From Actinomycetes bacterium (GTDB taxonomy: Bacteria; Actinomycetota; Acidimicrobiia; Acidimicrobiales; RAAP-2): a stretch of 64,000 bases of DNA. Position 1 is the stretch's first letter. Each line of letters begins with the position of its first letter. The translations under genes and the position numbers were made by a program. The DNA is taken from the NCBI GenBank assembly GCA_021846325.1, contig JAJZBX010000010.1:1-64000 (forward strand), given 5' to 3'. This document shows positions 39,228-58,940 of this stretch, piece by piece. The notes under the pieces were generated by a model, which worked only from the letters and a program-made list of their open reading frames with translations, was not told the DNA's origin and made no database searches.

Positions 39228-40991
39228 GTGCGTCGAGTCCAGCAGTTGGGCGTCCGCGTGCGCCACACCTACGAGGGCCTCGCCGAGAGGTTCGAGTCGG
39301 GCGTCCAGCTCCTCGAGCGCCGTTACACGCCACTCGGTCGCTTCTCGCCGGGACCCTTCGAGGGGTGGAGATTCCTCTGGCAGCCCGCCGTGCTCGGCCT
39401 CGTCGCGATGAGTCTCATCCTGGCCGGCGGCTCCTTTACCAACTCGCCCTTCAAGCTCGACATGACTGGGACGTGGTTCTTCGGCGAGCCCTCGGCGCGC
39501 GCCGTGGGCACCCCCAGCGAGACCAAGCTCATCGTCGCCATCGTGCTCACCTACGGTGGTCTGCTACTGCTGATGCGGGTCTGGCTGCGCTTGGCCGAGG
39601 TGATGAAGATCCACGCGGGCTCGCCCACCCGTCAACTGTGGCTGATGCTCGCCCTGTGGAGCCTGCCCATGATCATCGCGCCACCGATGTTCTCGCGTGA
39701 CGTCTTTAGCTACGCGGCCCAGGGCGAGATGACGAGCCACCACCTCAGCCCCTACATCTACGGCCCCTTCACCCTGGGCGCCGGTCCCTACGTGAACCCG
39801 GTCGATCCGCTATGGGGCAACGCCCCGGCGCCCTACGGGCCGCTCTTCCTCTTCCTCGACGGCAGCATCGCGCGTCTGACGAACCACAATCAGCTGGCCA
39901 CCGTCGTGGGCCTGCGGCTGCTGGAGGTCGTGGCGGTCGCGTTGATCGGCGTTGGTCTGACGATGCTCGCGCGAGGTCTCGGGCGCGATCCCGGTGAGGC
40001 CTTCGTCCTGGGTGCGATGAACCCCCTGGTCCTGCTCACCCTGATCGGCGGCGCCCACAACGACGCGATCATGACGGGCCTGCTGGTCATCGGCGTCGCG
40101 CTGGCGGTGCGACGACGACCGTGGTGGGCCCTGCTCTTCTGCTCGGCGGCGACGGCGATCAAGGCCCCGGCCGCACTCGGGCTGGCCTACGTCGCGTGGA
40201 CGTGGCTCGGGTCCACGGCGAGCCTGCGACAGCGAATCGTACCGATCCTCAAGGCGACGCTGGTGGCGGTACTGACCCTGGTCGTGTCGTCGTGGCTCGC
40301 GGGCTTCGGCTTCGGGTGGGTCAAAAACCTGCTCTCCAACGGGACCGTGCGTTCGTGGGCCGCCCCGGCGACCGCGGTGGGCATGGCGCTCGGCAACACC
40401 CTGCACGCCGTGGGACTGACCGGGATCTCGGTGACGTCGGTGCTGTCGGGTACCCGATTCGTGGGGCTGCTCATCGCGGGGATCTTCGCGCTGTGGCTGC
40501 TCTGGCGCAGCGAGGAGCGCGGCTGGGTTCGCTCGCTCGGGGTTTCGCTCATCCTCGTCGTCGAGCTGGGGCCGGTCGTGCAGCCCTGGTACCTCGCGTG
40601 GGGCCTGGTGCTGCTAGCCGCGAGCTACCGCGGCCGCGAGCACTTCTGGCTGCTCGCCCTGTCGATCACCGGACCCTTTATCGGGCTGCCCGGCGGACGC
40701 CAGCTCCTCGCCGGGCTCGTGCACGCCAACCCCTTGCTGATCGCCGTGGCGGTGGCGATCCTCGGTGGTGTCCTGGTCGCGCCGATGGGTCGGTGGACCC
40801 AGTGGTCGTGGCCCGAGCAGCGTGGCGCTGACGGTCTAGCCGCGATCGGCAATCACGTACTGGTACTCGACGACGTCAAGCCAGCGGCCGTGCTTGCGCC
40901 CCACCTCGATCTCGGTGCCCACGAGGGTGAACCCACACTTCTCGTGCAGGCGGATCGAGCCGTCGTTCTCCCCGACGATGCGGGCCATTAA
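39228..40991 (+). CDS. Polyprenol-phosphomannose-dependent mannosyltransferase (MptA/MptB-like)
   Basis: Multi-TM GT: MFSRDVFSYAAQGEMTSHHLSPYIYGPFTLGAGPYVNPVDPLWGNAPAPYGPLFLFLDGSIARLT; GGAHNDAIMTGLLVIGVALA. Start codon uncertain. Confidence 0.8.
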   Translation: MRRVQQLGVRVRHTYEGLAERFESGVQLLERRYTPLGRFSPGPFEGWRFLWQPAVLGLVAMSLILAGGSFTNSPFKLDMTGTWFFGEPSARAVGTPSETKLIVAIVLTYGGLLLLMRVWLRLAEVMKIHAGSPTRQLWLMLALWSLPMIIAPPMFSRDVFSYAAQGEMTSHHLSPYIYGPFTLGAGPYVNPVDPLWGNAPAPYGPLFLFLDGSIARLTNHNQLATVVGLRLLEVVAVALIGVGLTMLARGLGRDPGEAFVLGAMNPLVLLTLIGGAHNDAIMTGLLVIGVALAVRRRPWWALLFCSAATAIKAPAALGLAYVAWTWLGSTASLRQRIVPILKATLVAVLTLVVSSWLAGFGFGWVKNLLSNGTVRSWAAPATAVGMALGNTLHAVGLTGISVTSVLSGTRFVGLLIAGIFALWLLWRSEERGWVRSLGVSLILVVELGPVVQPWYLAWGLVLLAASYRGREHFWLLALSITGPFIGLPGGRQLLAGLVHANPLLIAVAVAILGGVLVAPMGRWTQWSWPEQRGADGLAAIGNHVLVLDDVKPAAVLAPHLDLGAHEGEPTLLVQADRAVVLPDDAGH

Positions 40992-41366
40992 CGCGTGGAA
41001 GCCTGACTCCTGGGCGACACCGATCAGCTGGCGTAGCAGTAGTTCGCCGACCCCGCGTCCGCGGGCCGCGCGGTGGACGTAGACGGAGTTCTCGACCGAG
41101 GTCCGGTAGGCCGGCCGGTCACGAAAGGGCGAGACGAGGGCGAAGCCCACGATGCGCTCGCCGCCGGCGCCCAGTTCGCCGACGTCGTCGTCGTCGTTGA
41201 CCGCCACCAGACAGGGGTGGGTTGCGCGGTGAGCCCGGATCCAGTCGACCTGCTCGTCGTAGGTCCTCGCCACCAGGTCGAAGGTCACCGTCGTCTCGAC
41301 AACTTCGGGATTGTAGATGTTCATCAGCGCCGACGCGTCGTCCTCGTCGACCAGGCGGATCCGCAT
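40836..41366 (-). CDS. GNAT-family N-acetyltransferase (phosphinothricin acetyltransferase-like)
   Basis: MRIRLVDEDDASALMNIYNPEVVETTVTFDLVARTYDEQVDWIRAH...VENSVYVHRAARGRGVGELLLRQLI...LHEKCGFTLVGTEIEVGRKHGRWLDVVEYQ. Confidence 0.92.
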   Translation of the reverse strand: MRIRLVDEDDASALMNIYNPEVVETTVTFDLVARTYDEQVDWIRAHRATHPCLVAVNDDDDVGELGAGGERIVGFALVSPFRDRPAYRTSVENSVYVHRAARGRGVGELLLRQLIGVAQESGFHALMARIVGENDGSIRLHEKCGFTLVGTEIEVGRKHGRWLDVVEYQYVIADRG

Positions 41367-41447
41367 GGAGCCAGGGTAGTGCGGGCCGGGTGGAAAGGAT
41401 TGGCCCAGGGGCACTACAATTCCCCTTCGCGCCGATTGCGGCGTGTC

Positions 41448-41519
<72 letters not shown>

Positions 41520-41524
41520 CGCCA

Positions 41525-41601
41525 GGCGGCGTAGCTCAGGTGGTTAGAGCACACGGCTCATAATCGTGGTGTCGCGGGTTCGACTCCCGCCGCCGCTACC
41601 A
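41525..41601 (+). tRNA. tRNA-Met(CAT)
   Basis: GGCGGCGTAGCTCAGGTGGTTAGAGCACACGGCTCATAATCGTGGTGTCGCGGGTTCGACTCCCGCCGCCGCTACCA; elongator-like, anticodon CAT. Confidence 0.93.
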
Positions 41602-41632
41602 GGCGGAGTACCGAGACGTTAAAGGAGTGGTG

Positions 41633-41797
41633 ATGGCCAAGAATGAGAAGCGGGTGCAGGTGACGCTGGCCTGCGAGGAGTGCAAGCGGCGCAACTACAT
41701 CACGATGAAGAACAAGGTCAACGACCGCGAGCGCATCGAGATGTCCAAGTACTGCCGGTTCGACCGGCGCCACACCACGCACAAAGAGACCCGCTAG
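41633..41797 (+). CDS. rpmG: 50S ribosomal protein L33
   Basis: Manual translation [54 protein letters not shown] (54 aa, below the ORF-track cutoff). Confidence 0.92.
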   Translation: MAKNEKRVQVTLACEECKRRNYITMKNKVNDRERIEMSKYCRFDRRHTTHKETR

Positions 41798-41849
41798 GGG
41801 CTCGCCGGCGATGGTGGTAGGCTGGTATCTCCCTACGGCCGTCGGCCAG

Positions 41850-41922
41850 AGGGCAGTGGCTCAATTGGTAGAGCACCGGTCTCCAAAACCGGGGGTTGGG
41901 GGTTCGAGTCCCTCCTGCCCTG
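41850..41922 (+). tRNA. tRNA-Trp(CCA)
   Basis: AGGGCAGTGGCTCAATTGGTAGAGCACCGGTCTCCAAAACCGGGGGTTGGGGGTTCGAGTCCCTCCTGCCCTG; immediately upstream of secE. Confidence 0.95.
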
Positions 41923-41970
41923 CTCGAAGAGTCCTTCGAACCGCAGTACGAGATAAGTGATCGAGACGAG

Positions 41971-42270
41971 ATGAACCGCGAACAGAAGCGCATGATGCAG
42001 CGACAGGGCCAGGTTGGCGCCGACGGTGCCGCCACGACTCGTCGCGCCACCACCGCCCAGGATCTCCAGCGCCGTCGCGGTCAACGCACCAAGCCCCGCC
42101 AGTTCCTGCGCGAGGTTCGCGACGAGATGCGCCAGGTCGCCTGGCCGAATCGCCCCGAGGTCATCAACTACACGACCATCGTCTTCTTTGTCCTGGTCTT
42201 TATGACCGCACTGATCTTCGGACTGGGCGCCGGGTTCTCCAAGTTCGTCACGTTCTTCTTCCAGAAGTAG
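41971..42270 (+). CDS. secE: Preprotein translocase subunit SecE
   Basis: FLREVRDEMRQVAWPNRPEVINYTTIVFFVLVFMTALIFGLGAGFSKFV. Confidence 0.93.
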   Translation: MNREQKRMMQRQGQVGADGAATTRRATTAQDLQRRRGQRTKPRQFLREVRDEMRQVAWPNRPEVINYTTIVFFVLVFMTALIFGLGAGFSKFVTFFFQK

Positions 42271-42275
42271 GCACC

Positions 42276-42911
42276 ATGAGCGACATCTCCACGACCGACG
42301 ACGACCACGACCTCGAGGACGAGGTCTTCGAGGACGTCACCGAGGCCGTCGAGAGCGCCTTTGAGCGTCCCGGCCGCTGGTACATCGTGCACACCTTCGC
42401 CGGTCACGAGCAGAAGGTCATCGGGGCGCTGAACAACATCATCAAGAGTCGCGAGCTGGGCGACAGCATCTACGAGATCTATCTGCCCGAAGAGGACGTG
42501 ACCGAGTTCAAGGGCGGCAAGAAAGTCACCGTCTCGAAGCGGATGTTCCCGAGCTACCTGCTGGTGCGCTGCGAGCCCGATCCGGAGATCTTCTACGTCA
42601 TCGGCTCGACGCCCGGGGTGACGGGCTTCGTGGGCGCTGAGAAGACCCGTCCGACCGCCTTGACGCGCGCCGAGGTCGACAACATCATTCGTCCCCACGT
42701 CGAGGGGGCCGAGCCGACCCAGAAGCGACGCCTGCCGACCCACGAGTTCGAGGTCAACGACACCGTGCAGATCAAGACGGGACCGTTCGCGACCTTCTCG
42801 GGCCACGTGGCCGAGATCAACGAGGACCAACTCAAGGTCAAGGTGCTCGTCGACATCTTTGGTCGCGAGACCCCGGTGGAGCTCGACTTCACCCAGGTCA
42901 CCAAGCTCTAG
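42276..42911 (+). CDS. nusG: Transcription termination/antitermination protein NusG
   Basis: [26 protein letters not shown]...[15 protein letters not shown]...[26 protein letters not shown]. Confidence 0.97.
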   Translation: MSDISTTDDDHDLEDEVFEDVTEAVESAFERPGRWYIVHTFAGHEQKVIGALNNIIKSRELGDSIYEIYLPEEDVTEFKGGKKVTVSKRMFPSYLLVRCEPDPEIFYVIGSTPGVTGFVGAEKTRPTALTRAEVDNIIRPHVEGAEPTQKRRLPTHEFEVNDTVQIKTGPFATFSGHVAEINEDQLKVKVLVDIFGRETPVELDFTQVTKL

Positions 42912-42928
42912 GACCTAAGGAGAACACC

Positions 42929-43354
42929 ATGGCAAAGAAGATCACCGCGGTCGTGAAGATCCAGCTCGACGCGGGCGCGGCGACGCCCGCGCCGCCGGTG
43001 GGCACCGCGCTCGGGCCACACGGCATCCAGACGATGGAGTTCTGCAAGCAGTACAACGCCGCCACCGAGTCGATGCGCGGTACCGTCATCCCGGTCGATA
43101 TCACGATCTACGAGGACCGCTCCTTCACCTTCGTCCTGAAGACGCCGCCCACGCCGGTGCTGCTGCGTCAGGCCGCGGGCGTGGCCAAGGGCGCCAAGAC
43201 CGCCGGGCGCGAGACCGTGGCCTCGGTGACGATGGATCAGATCGAAGAGATCGCTACGACCAAGCTCAAGGACCTCAACACGGACGACCTCGAGATGGCC
43301 AAGCTTCAAGTGGCGGGCACGGCCCGCTCCATGGGCATCGCGGTGGCGGGCTAG
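42929..43354 (+). CDS. rplK: 50S ribosomal protein L11
   Basis: [41 protein letters not shown]. Confidence 0.97.
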   Translation: MAKKITAVVKIQLDAGAATPAPPVGTALGPHGIQTMEFCKQYNAATESMRGTVIPVDITIYEDRSFTFVLKTPPTPVLLRQAAGVAKGAKTAGRETVASVTMDQIEEIATTKLKDLNTDDLEMAKLQVAGTARSMGIAVAG

Positions 43355-43363
43355 GAGAGAGCA

Positions 43364-44080
43364 ATGAAGCACGGCAAGAAGTACCTACAGGCCTTGTCCC
43401 AGGTGGACCGCGAGTCGGCGGTCGGCGTCACTGAGGCCGTCGAGCGGGTCAAGACGCTCGCTAGCGCTAAGTTCGACGAGACGGTGGAGCTCGCGGTGCG
43501 ACTCGGGGTCGACCCGCGTCGCGCCGAGCAGATCGTGCGCGGCACGCTCTCGCTGCCCGCGGGGACCGGCAAGACGAACCGGATCGTGGTCTTCGCCGCC
43601 GGTGAGGCGGCCCAGGCGGCCCGCGACGCCGGAGCCGACGAGGTGGGCGCCGACGACCTGGTCGCCCGCGTCGCCGGTGGCTTCCTCGACTTCGACGTGG
43701 CAATCGCCACGCCCGACATGATGGGCAAGGTCGGGGGACTCGGCCGCGTCCTCGGTCCGCGTGGCCTCATGCCCAACCCCAAGACCGGCACGGTCACCGT
43801 GGACGTCGCGCGGGCGGTGAGCGAGTTCAAGGGCGGACGGGTCGAGTACCGCACCGACAAGGTTGGCAACGTGCAACTTCGCGTGGGCAAGGTGAGTTTT
43901 GCCAGCGCCGACCTGGTGCGCAACGTGCACGCGGTGATCGACGAGTTGGTTCGCGTGAAGCCCTCGAGCGCGAAGGGCCGGTACCTGTTGAGCGTCACGC
44001 TCTCGTCGACGATGGGTCCGGGGGTCAAGATTGACCCGGCGAGCAGCCGCGAGGCTGACGAGGCGCTGGCTTCGGCCTAG
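43364..44080 (+). CDS. rplA: 50S ribosomal protein L1
   Basis: [17 protein letters not shown]...[30 protein letters not shown]...[16 protein letters not shown]. Confidence 0.97.
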   Translation: MKHGKKYLQALSQVDRESAVGVTEAVERVKTLASAKFDETVELAVRLGVDPRRAEQIVRGTLSLPAGTGKTNRIVVFAAGEAAQAARDAGADEVGADDLVARVAGGFLDFDVAIATPDMMGKVGGLGRVLGPRGLMPNPKTGTVTVDVARAVSEFKGGRVEYRTDKVGNVQLRVGKVSFASADLVRNVHAVIDELVRVKPSSAKGRYLLSVTLSSTMGPGVKIDPASSREADEALASA

Positions 44081-44157
44081 GTTTTGCGCGATCGAGGGCT
44101 CGCGCGCTAGCATCGTGACCCGGCGCCCGCGGGCGCCACAGTCGTAGAAGAACGCCG

Positions 44158-44242
44158 AAGACATCCGGTGGGGGAAACCCCTCAAGGGACCAGACGGTCC
44201 GCCTGACGAGGAGTTCGAGGGGCCGCGCCCTTCGGATGTCTT
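44158..44242 (+). ncRNA. Ribosomal protein L10 leader (rplJL autoregulatory element)
   Basis: Perfect 10-bp closing stem AAGACATCCG / CGGATGTCTT around GGGGGAAACCCC, directly upstream of rplJ. Confidence 0.8.
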
Positions 44243-44276
44243 GGCCCGCACCGGGCGGCATCCGGAGAGGAGCACC

Positions 44277-44993
44277 ATGAGCAAGGTTCGTCCCGAGAAG
44301 ATCGCCACCGTCGACGAGGTGTCCTCGCGCGTGTCGTCCACCACGACCGCGGTCGTGACGGAGTATCGGGGTCTCACCGTCGCCCAGATCTCGACCCTGC
44401 GACGCAGACTGCGATCGCTCGACGCCGACTACAAGGTCTTTAAGAACACCCTCGTTCGCCGCGCGATCGCCGGCACCGCGGTCGAACCGATCAGTGCCTT
44501 CCTGGAGGGCCCGACGGCGATCGCCTTCGTCCACGGGGACGTCTCGGCGGTCGCCAAGGCCCTGCGTGATTTCACCAAGGAAGCGCCGGCCCTGGTGGTC
44601 AAGGGCGGCGTGCTCGACGGCCGGGCGCTGTCGTCCAAGGAGTTGGGCGTGCTCGCTGACCTGCCGAGCCGTGACGCGTTGCTCGCCCAACTCGCCGGAC
44701 TGCTCGCGTCGCCCCTTCGCACCATGGCCGGCCTGTTGAAGGCCGTGCCGCAGAACCTCGCCTACGGCCTCGCGGCCCTGATCGACAGCCGCGGTGGTTC
44801 CGCCGTGGCGTCGACCGAGTCGCTGGCCACCGAGACTCCGGCCGGGGTCGAGGACGCCGCACCCGCGGCGAGCGACGACGCCGCGGCACCCGTCGCGGCA
44901 GTCGCGGATGACGCGGCAGCTAGCGCCGTCGCCGAGTCCGAAGCCCCCGAGGCGCCCGCCGTGGACGCCGCGAACGAAGAACCGGCCGAATAA
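44277..44993 (+). CDS. rplJ: 50S ribosomal protein L10 with extended acidic/Ala-rich C-terminus
   Basis: MSKVRPEKIATVDEVSSRVSSTTTAVVTEYRGLTVAQISTLRRRLR...; tail GVEDAAPAASDDAAAPVAAVADDAAASAVAESEAPEAPAVDAANEEPAE. Confidence 0.95.
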   Translation: MSKVRPEKIATVDEVSSRVSSTTTAVVTEYRGLTVAQISTLRRRLRSLDADYKVFKNTLVRRAIAGTAVEPISAFLEGPTAIAFVHGDVSAVAKALRDFTKEAPALVVKGGVLDGRALSSKELGVLADLPSRDALLAQLAGLLASPLRTMAGLLKAVPQNLAYGLAALIDSRGGSAVASTESLATETPAGVEDAAPAASDDAAAPVAAVADDAAASAVAESEAPEAPAVDAANEEPAE

Positions 44994-45020
44994 CCACCAC
45001 GAAAGAGAGAAGGAGACATC

Positions 45021-45410
45021 ATGGCTGCATCACTGACGAAGGAGCAGATTCTCGACGGGATCGCCGAGTTGACGGTCATCGAGCTGAGTGAACTGCTGAA
45101 GGAGTTTGAAGAGAAGTTCGGCGTCACCGCGGCGGCCCCCGTGGCCGTCGCCGCACCGGCCGCGTCCGGTGGCGGGGCCGACGAGCCCGTCGAGGAGAAG
45201 AGCGACTTCGACGTCATCCTCGTCAGCGGCGGTGAGAAGAAGATTCAGGTCATCAAGGAAGTGCGCGCGCTGACGAGCCTGGGTCTAAAGGAAGCCAAGG
45301 ACCTCGTGGACGGGGCGCCTAAGCCCGTGCTGGAGAAGGTATCCAAGGGCGACGCCGAAAAGGCCAAGGCCGCCCTCGAGGGCGCCGGCGCCACCGTCGA
45401 ACTGAAGTAA
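45021..45410 (+). CDS. rplL: 50S ribosomal protein L7/L12
   Basis: [27 protein letters not shown]...[45 protein letters not shown]. Confidence 0.98.
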   Translation: MAASLTKEQILDGIAELTVIELSELLKEFEEKFGVTAAAPVAVAAPAASGGGADEPVEEKSDFDVILVSGGEKKIQVIKEVRALTSLGLKEAKDLVDGAPKPVLEKVSKGDAEKAKAALEGAGATVELK

Positions 45411-45422
45411 CCACGCACGACG

Positions 45423-45462
45423 CGGTTCGGGCCCGACGCCTCGGTCGGTCGGGCCCGAACCG
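45423..45462 (+). terminator. Terminator/attenuator-like hairpin between rplL and rpoB
   Basis: CGGTTCGGGCCCGA (45423-45436) and TCGGGCCCGAACCG (45449-45462): perfect 14-bp stem, 12-nt loop. Confidence 0.6.
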
Positions 45463-45686
45463 ATTCCCCGAGGTACTTGACCTTGGGGGCGAAGTTGCCT
45501 AACGTGGCCCCAACCGCTTTGCGGCCGCGTATCCCCTAGGGGGCGCCACTTGCGCATTGCCCGTCGGAGCGACTAGAGTCGTAAGACCGTGCCCGTGCGT
45601 TCCGCTTCGTCGTCCCCTGTTGTCGTCGTCGCAGTCGCGCTGACGCGCTGCCTGGTTCACCCACCCACCACACGGAGGTTAGACCG

Positions 45687-53395
<7,709 letters not shown>

Positions 53396-53491
53396 GCGGT
53401 TTGCCGTTGACGGCCGCTGTGTCGTAGAATTGACAGTCCGCGTGCCGACGTCGTCGGCTTCGAGTCGTAGTACACCGAGAAGAGGTTTCGC

Positions 53492-53863
53492 GTGCCCACC
53501 ATCGCGCAACTGGTCCGCAAGGGCCGGCAGGACAAGATCACCAAGACCAAGACGCCCGCGCTGAAGGGCGCGCCCCAACGGCGCGGCGTTTGCACGCGCG
53601 TGCACACGGTGACGCCCAAGAAGCCGAACTCGGCGTTGCGCAAGGTCGCGCGCGTGCGCCTGACCTCGGGCGTTGAGGTCACGGCCTATATCCCCGGGGT
53701 GGGCCACAACCTCCAAGAGCACTCGATCGTCCTGGTGCGCGGGGGCCGCGTGAAGGACCTGCCGGGCGTGCGCTACAAGATCATTCGTGGTGCGCTCGAC
53801 ACGTCGGGCGTGCGCGACCGCAAGCAGGCCCGTAGCCGCTACGGCGCGAAGAAGGAGAGCTAA
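53492..53863 (+). CDS. rpsL: 30S ribosomal protein S12
   Basis: [57 protein letters not shown]. Confidence 0.98.
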   Translation: MPTIAQLVRKGRQDKITKTKTPALKGAPQRRGVCTRVHTVTPKKPNSALRKVARVRLTSGVEVTAYIPGVGHNLQEHSIVLVRGGRVKDLPGVRYKIIRGALDTSGVRDRKQARSRYGAKKES

Positions 53864-54333
53864 TGCCCCGCAAAGGACCCGCCGAGCGACGCGAGCTGGT
53901 GCCCGACCCGATCTACAAGTCGGTCCTGGTGACCCAGGTGACCAACAAGATCCTCGAGCGCGGCAAGCGCACGATCGCCGAGCGCATCGTCTACGGCGCC
54001 CTCGAGACGGTCGAGCAAAAGGCCGGCGGCGACCCCGTGGCGACCCTGAAGCGGGCGCTGGAGAACGTGCGCCCCGAGCTCGAGGTGCGCAGCCGCCGCG
54101 TCGGTGGCACGACGTACCAGGTGCCCGTCGAGGTGCGTCCGCGCCGCGCGACGACCCTGGCGATCCGCTGGCTGACCGACTTCGCCAAGAAGCGCCGCGA
54201 GAAGACTATGGCCGAACGGCTGGCCAACGAGATCATCGACGCCGCCAACGGCGTCGGCGCCGCGGTGAAGCGTCGCGAGGACATGGCCAAGATGGCCGAG
54301 TCGAACAAGGCGTTCGCCCACTACCGCTGGTAA
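53863..54333 (+). CDS. rpsG: 30S ribosomal protein S7
   Basis: [47 protein letters not shown]. Confidence 0.98.
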   Translation: MPRKGPAERRELVPDPIYKSVLVTQVTNKILERGKRTIAERIVYGALETVEQKAGGDPVATLKRALENVRPELEVRSRRVGGTTYQVPVEVRPRRATTLAIRWLTDFAKKRREKTMAERLANEIIDAANGVGAAVKRREDMAKMAESNKAFAHYRW

Positions 54334-54355
54334 CGAGAGAGATAACCCCACCAAC

Positions 54356-56446
54356 ATGACCGCTCGCGAATTCCCCCTCGAAAAGGTTCGCAACATTGGC
54401 ATCATGGCGCACATCGACGCCGGCAAGACCACCACGACCGAACGCATCTTGTACTACACGGGCAAGAACTACAAGATCGGCGAGGTCCACGAGGGCGCGG
54501 CGACGATGGACTGGATGGTCCAAGAGCAAGAGCGCGGCATCACGATCACCTCGGCGGCGACCACCTGTCACTGGAACGGCAACCGCATCAACATCATCGA
54601 CACCCCGGGCCACGTCGACTTCACCGTCGAGGTCGAGCGCTCGCTGCGCGTGCTCGACGGGGCGGTCGCGGTCTTTGACGCCGTGGCCGGTGTCGAGCCC
54701 CAGACCGAGACCGTCTGGCGCCAGGCCAACAAGTACCACGTGCCGCGCATCTGCTTCGTGAACAAGATGGACCGCATCGGCGCGGACTTCTTCCGCTGCG
54801 TGGACATGATCGCGGACCGGTTGGACTGCGTGCCGGCGGTCATCCAGCTGCCGATCGGCGCCGAGTCGAACTACCGGGGCCTGATCGACCTGACCTCGAT
54901 GAAGGCCCTGGTCTGGCGGGACGACGACAAGGGCGAGAACTACGACGAGGTCGAGATCCCCGAGGAGTACCGCGCGCAGGCCGCCGAGTACCACACCGCG
55001 CTGATCGACGTGCTCACCACCTTCGACGACCACCTCATGGAAAAGGTCCTGGGTGACGAGGTCGTCACGGCCGGCGACATCCGCCGCGCGCTGCGCGTGG
55101 GCACCCTGGAGAACCACTGCGTGCCGATCCTCAACGGGACGGCCTTTAAGAACAAGGGCGTCCAGCCCATGCTCGACGCGGTCGTGGACTTCCTGCCCTC
55201 GCCGGTCGACCTGCCACCGACCCAGGGCACTAAGCCCGGCAAGGACGAGGTCGTCGAGCGCAAACCCAGCGACAACGAGCCGTTCGCGGCCCTGGCCTTT
55301 AAGATCATGACCGACCCCTACGTCGGCAAGCTCACGTACTTGCGCGTGTACTCGGGAACCCTGGAGAAGGGCGACACGGTCATCAACACCACGCGGGGCA
55401 TGAAGAAAGAGCGCCTCGGTCGACTGCTCTTGATGCACGCGAACAACCGCGAAGACCTCGACACCATCCGCACCGGGGACATCGTCGCGGCCGTCGGACT
55501 CAAGCAGGTCACCACCGGTGACACCCTGTCGGACCCGACGAACCCGGTCCAACTCGAGACCCTGACCTTCCCCGAGCCGGTCATCCACGTGGCCGTGGAG
55601 CCCAAGACCAAGGCCGACCAGGAGAAGCTCGGCAAGGCGCTCTACGCGCTGTCCGAGGAGGACCCGACGTTCCGCGTGCGCACCGATGAGGAGACCGGTC
55701 AGACGGTCATCTCGGGAATGGGCGAGCTGCACCTCGAGGTGCTGGTCGACCGCATGCTGCGCGAGTTCTCGGTCGACGCCAACGTCGGCAAGCCCCAGGT
55801 CGCCTACCGCGAGACGGTGCGCAAGACCGTCGCCAAGGTCGAAGAGAAGTACGTTCGCCAGACCGGTGGCAAGGGCCAGTACGGCCACGTCGTGATCACC
55901 CTGGAGCCCACGGGACCCGGCGGCGGCTACGAGTTCGTCGACGAGATCACCGGCGGGGTCATCCCCAAGGAGTACATCCAGCCCGTCAACCAAGGCATCA
56001 CCGAGGCGCTGACCTCGGGCGTGCTCGCCGGCTACCCGATGGTCGACGTGCGCGTGCGGCTCACCTTTGGTAGCTACCACGACGTCGACTCGTCGGAGAT
56101 GGCCTTCAAGATCGCCGGCTCGATCGCGGTGAAAAAGGCCGCCCGCCTGGCCAGTCCCGTGCTGCTCGAGCCGGTGATGTCGGTCGAGGTGGTCACCCCC
56201 GAGGACTACATGGGCGACGTCATCGGCGACCTGTCCAGTCGACGGGGTCGGGTCGAAGGTATGGAGCAGAAGGGCAATAGTCAGGCAATTCGGGCGTTGG
56301 TGCCCCTGGCCGACATGTTCGGCTACGCTACTGACCTGCGCTCGCGTACCCAGGGGCGCGCGACGTACACCATGCAGTTCCACTCGTACGCGGAAGTACC
56401 GGACGCGATCGCCAAGGAGATCGTCGCGAAGGCCACCGGCGCGTAG
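54356..56446 (+). CDS. fusA: Elongation factor G
   Basis: [60 protein letters not shown]. Confidence 0.99.
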   Translation: MTAREFPLEKVRNIGIMAHIDAGKTTTTERILYYTGKNYKIGEVHEGAATMDWMVQEQERGITITSAATTCHWNGNRINIIDTPGHVDFTVEVERSLRVLDGAVAVFDAVAGVEPQTETVWRQANKYHVPRICFVNKMDRIGADFFRCVDMIADRLDCVPAVIQLPIGAESNYRGLIDLTSMKALVWRDDDKGENYDEVEIPEEYRAQAAEYHTALIDVLTTFDDHLMEKVLGDEVVTAGDIRRALRVGTLENHCVPILNGTAFKNKGVQPMLDAVVDFLPSPVDLPPTQGTKPGKDEVVERKPSDNEPFAALAFKIMTDPYVGKLTYLRVYSGTLEKGDTVINTTRGMKKERLGRLLLMHANNREDLDTIRTGDIVAAVGLKQVTTGDTLSDPTNPVQLETLTFPEPVIHVAVEPKTKADQEKLGKALYALSEEDPTFRVRTDEETGQTVISGMGELHLEVLVDRMLREFSVDANVGKPQVAYRETVRKTVAKVEEKYVRQTGGKGQYGHVVITLEPTGPGGGYEFVDEITGGVIPKEYIQPVNQGITEALTSGVLAGYPMVDVRVRLTFGSYHDVDSSEMAFKIAGSIAVKKAARLASPVLLEPVMSVEVVTPEDYMGDVIGDLSSRRGRVEGMEQKGNSQAIRALVPLADMFGYATDLRSRTQGRATYTMQFHSYAEVPDAIAKEIVAKATGA

Positions 56447-56557
56447 GAGACTGGGCAACCAGTGCCAACCAGGTCCAAACCGTCGTCGGGGCGGGCCGCA
56501 AGAAACCAGACGAGCCCACCGCGGGCCCGTCACGAGAGAGAAAGTTAGTCCCCGACA

Positions 56558-57745
<1,188 letters not shown>

Positions 57746-57747
57746 CC

Positions 57748-58071
57748 GTGGCCGACAACCGTCAAATGATCCGGATCCGGCTGAAGGCCTTCGACCACGG
57801 GGTGCTCGACCAGTCAACGGCGAAGATCGTCCAGACGGTCGAGCGGACCAACGCGCGCGTGCAGGGCCCGGTGCCGCTGCCCACCGAGACCCACCGGTAC
57901 ACGGTGGTGCGCGGTCCCCACAAGCACAAGGACAGTCGCGAGCACTTCGAGATGCGGGTGCACAAGCGCCTGCTCGACATCGTGGACCACACGGCCAAGA
58001 CGGTGGACTCGCTCCAGCGCCTCGACCTGCCGGCCGGGGTCGACATCGAGATCAAGATTCGTCAGGGTTGA
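57748..58071 (+). CDS. rpsJ: 30S ribosomal protein S10
   Basis: [71 protein letters not shown]. Confidence 0.98.
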   Translation: MADNRQMIRIRLKAFDHGVLDQSTAKIVQTVERTNARVQGPVPLPTETHRYTVVRGPHKHKDSREHFEMRVHKRLLDIVDHTAKTVDSLQRLDLPAGVDIEIKIRQG

Positions 58072-58080
58072 AACGTCGGT

Positions 58081-58234
58081 CCCGCCGGTGCCTTTGCGCC
58101 GGCGGGCCCCGATGGTGTACGGTAGGTAGCCCGCCGAGCGGCGGGAAAACGTGATGTGTTCAGTCGCCTCCTCGGAGGGACACTGAACCGAACCAGTCGA
58201 GCGCTCCGTTCGGGTTTGTCACCTGAACGGAGCG
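58081..58234 (+). promoter_or_regulatory. Structured leader between rpsJ and rplC (four hairpins)
   Basis: CCCGCCGG/CCGGCGGG (58081-58106); CCCGCC-GAGC-GGCGGG (58130-58145); GTTCAGT/ACTGAAC (58158-58188) with inner CCTC/GAGG; CGCTCCGTTC/GAACGGAGCG (58202-58234), extendable to 14 bp with one G-U. Confidence 0.55.
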
Positions 58235-58280
58235 TCTGTGTGTCGGGATCCGACGTGCAGACCAGTAGAGAGAGGCAAAC

Positions 58281-58940
58281 GTGGCGACCAAAGCGATCGT
58301 CGGCGAGAAGGTCGGCATGACCCAGGTCTGGGACGACCAGAACCGGGCCGTACCGGTCACGGTGGTGCGCGTGAGCCCGGCGCGCGTCGTGCAGGTCAAG
58401 ACGCCAGAAAAAGAGGGCTACAGCGCCGTGCAGGTCACGTGGGGGACCCGTCGGGCCAATACGCTGACCAAGCCCGAGCTCGGACACTTCGAGAAGGCGG
58501 GCGTCGCGCCGGGCGCCAAGCTCGTCGAGCTGCGCCTCGACGACGTCACCGGCTACGTCGTGGGCCAAGAGATCCTCGCCGACGCCTTCGCCAAGGGCGA
58601 GAAGATCGACGCGACGGCCGTGGCCAAGGGTAAGGGCTTCGCCGGCGGTATGAAGCGCCACAACTTCAGCGGCCAGGGCGGTGCGCACGGTAACCACAAG
58701 CACCACCGCGCGCCGGGCTCCATCGGTGCGTGCTCGACCCCCGGGCGCGTCTTCAAGGGCACCCGCATGGCCGGTCGCATGGGCGGCGGCCAGGTCACCA
58801 CGACCAACCTCGAAGTGGTCGCGGTGGACCTCGAGCGACACCTGGTGCTGGTCAAGGGTGCTGTGCCCGGCCCCCGTGGCGGCGTGGTGGTGCTGCGCAC
58901 CTCGGTGAAGAACCCGATGAAGGCGGGAGGTCTGCGATGA
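58281..58940 (+). CDS. rplC: 50S ribosomal protein L3
   Basis: KAIVGEKVGMTQVWDDQNRAVPVTVVRVSPARVVQVKT...GGAHGNHKHHRAPGSIGACSTPGRVFKGTRMAGRMG. Confidence 0.98.
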   Translation: MATKAIVGEKVGMTQVWDDQNRAVPVTVVRVSPARVVQVKTPEKEGYSAVQVTWGTRRANTLTKPELGHFEKAGVAPGAKLVELRLDDVTGYVVGQEILADAFAKGEKIDATAVAKGKGFAGGMKRHNFSGQGGAHGNHKHHRAPGSIGACSTPGRVFKGTRMAGRMGGGQVTTTNLEVVAVDLERHLVLVKGAVPGPRGGVVVLRTSVKNPMKAGGLR

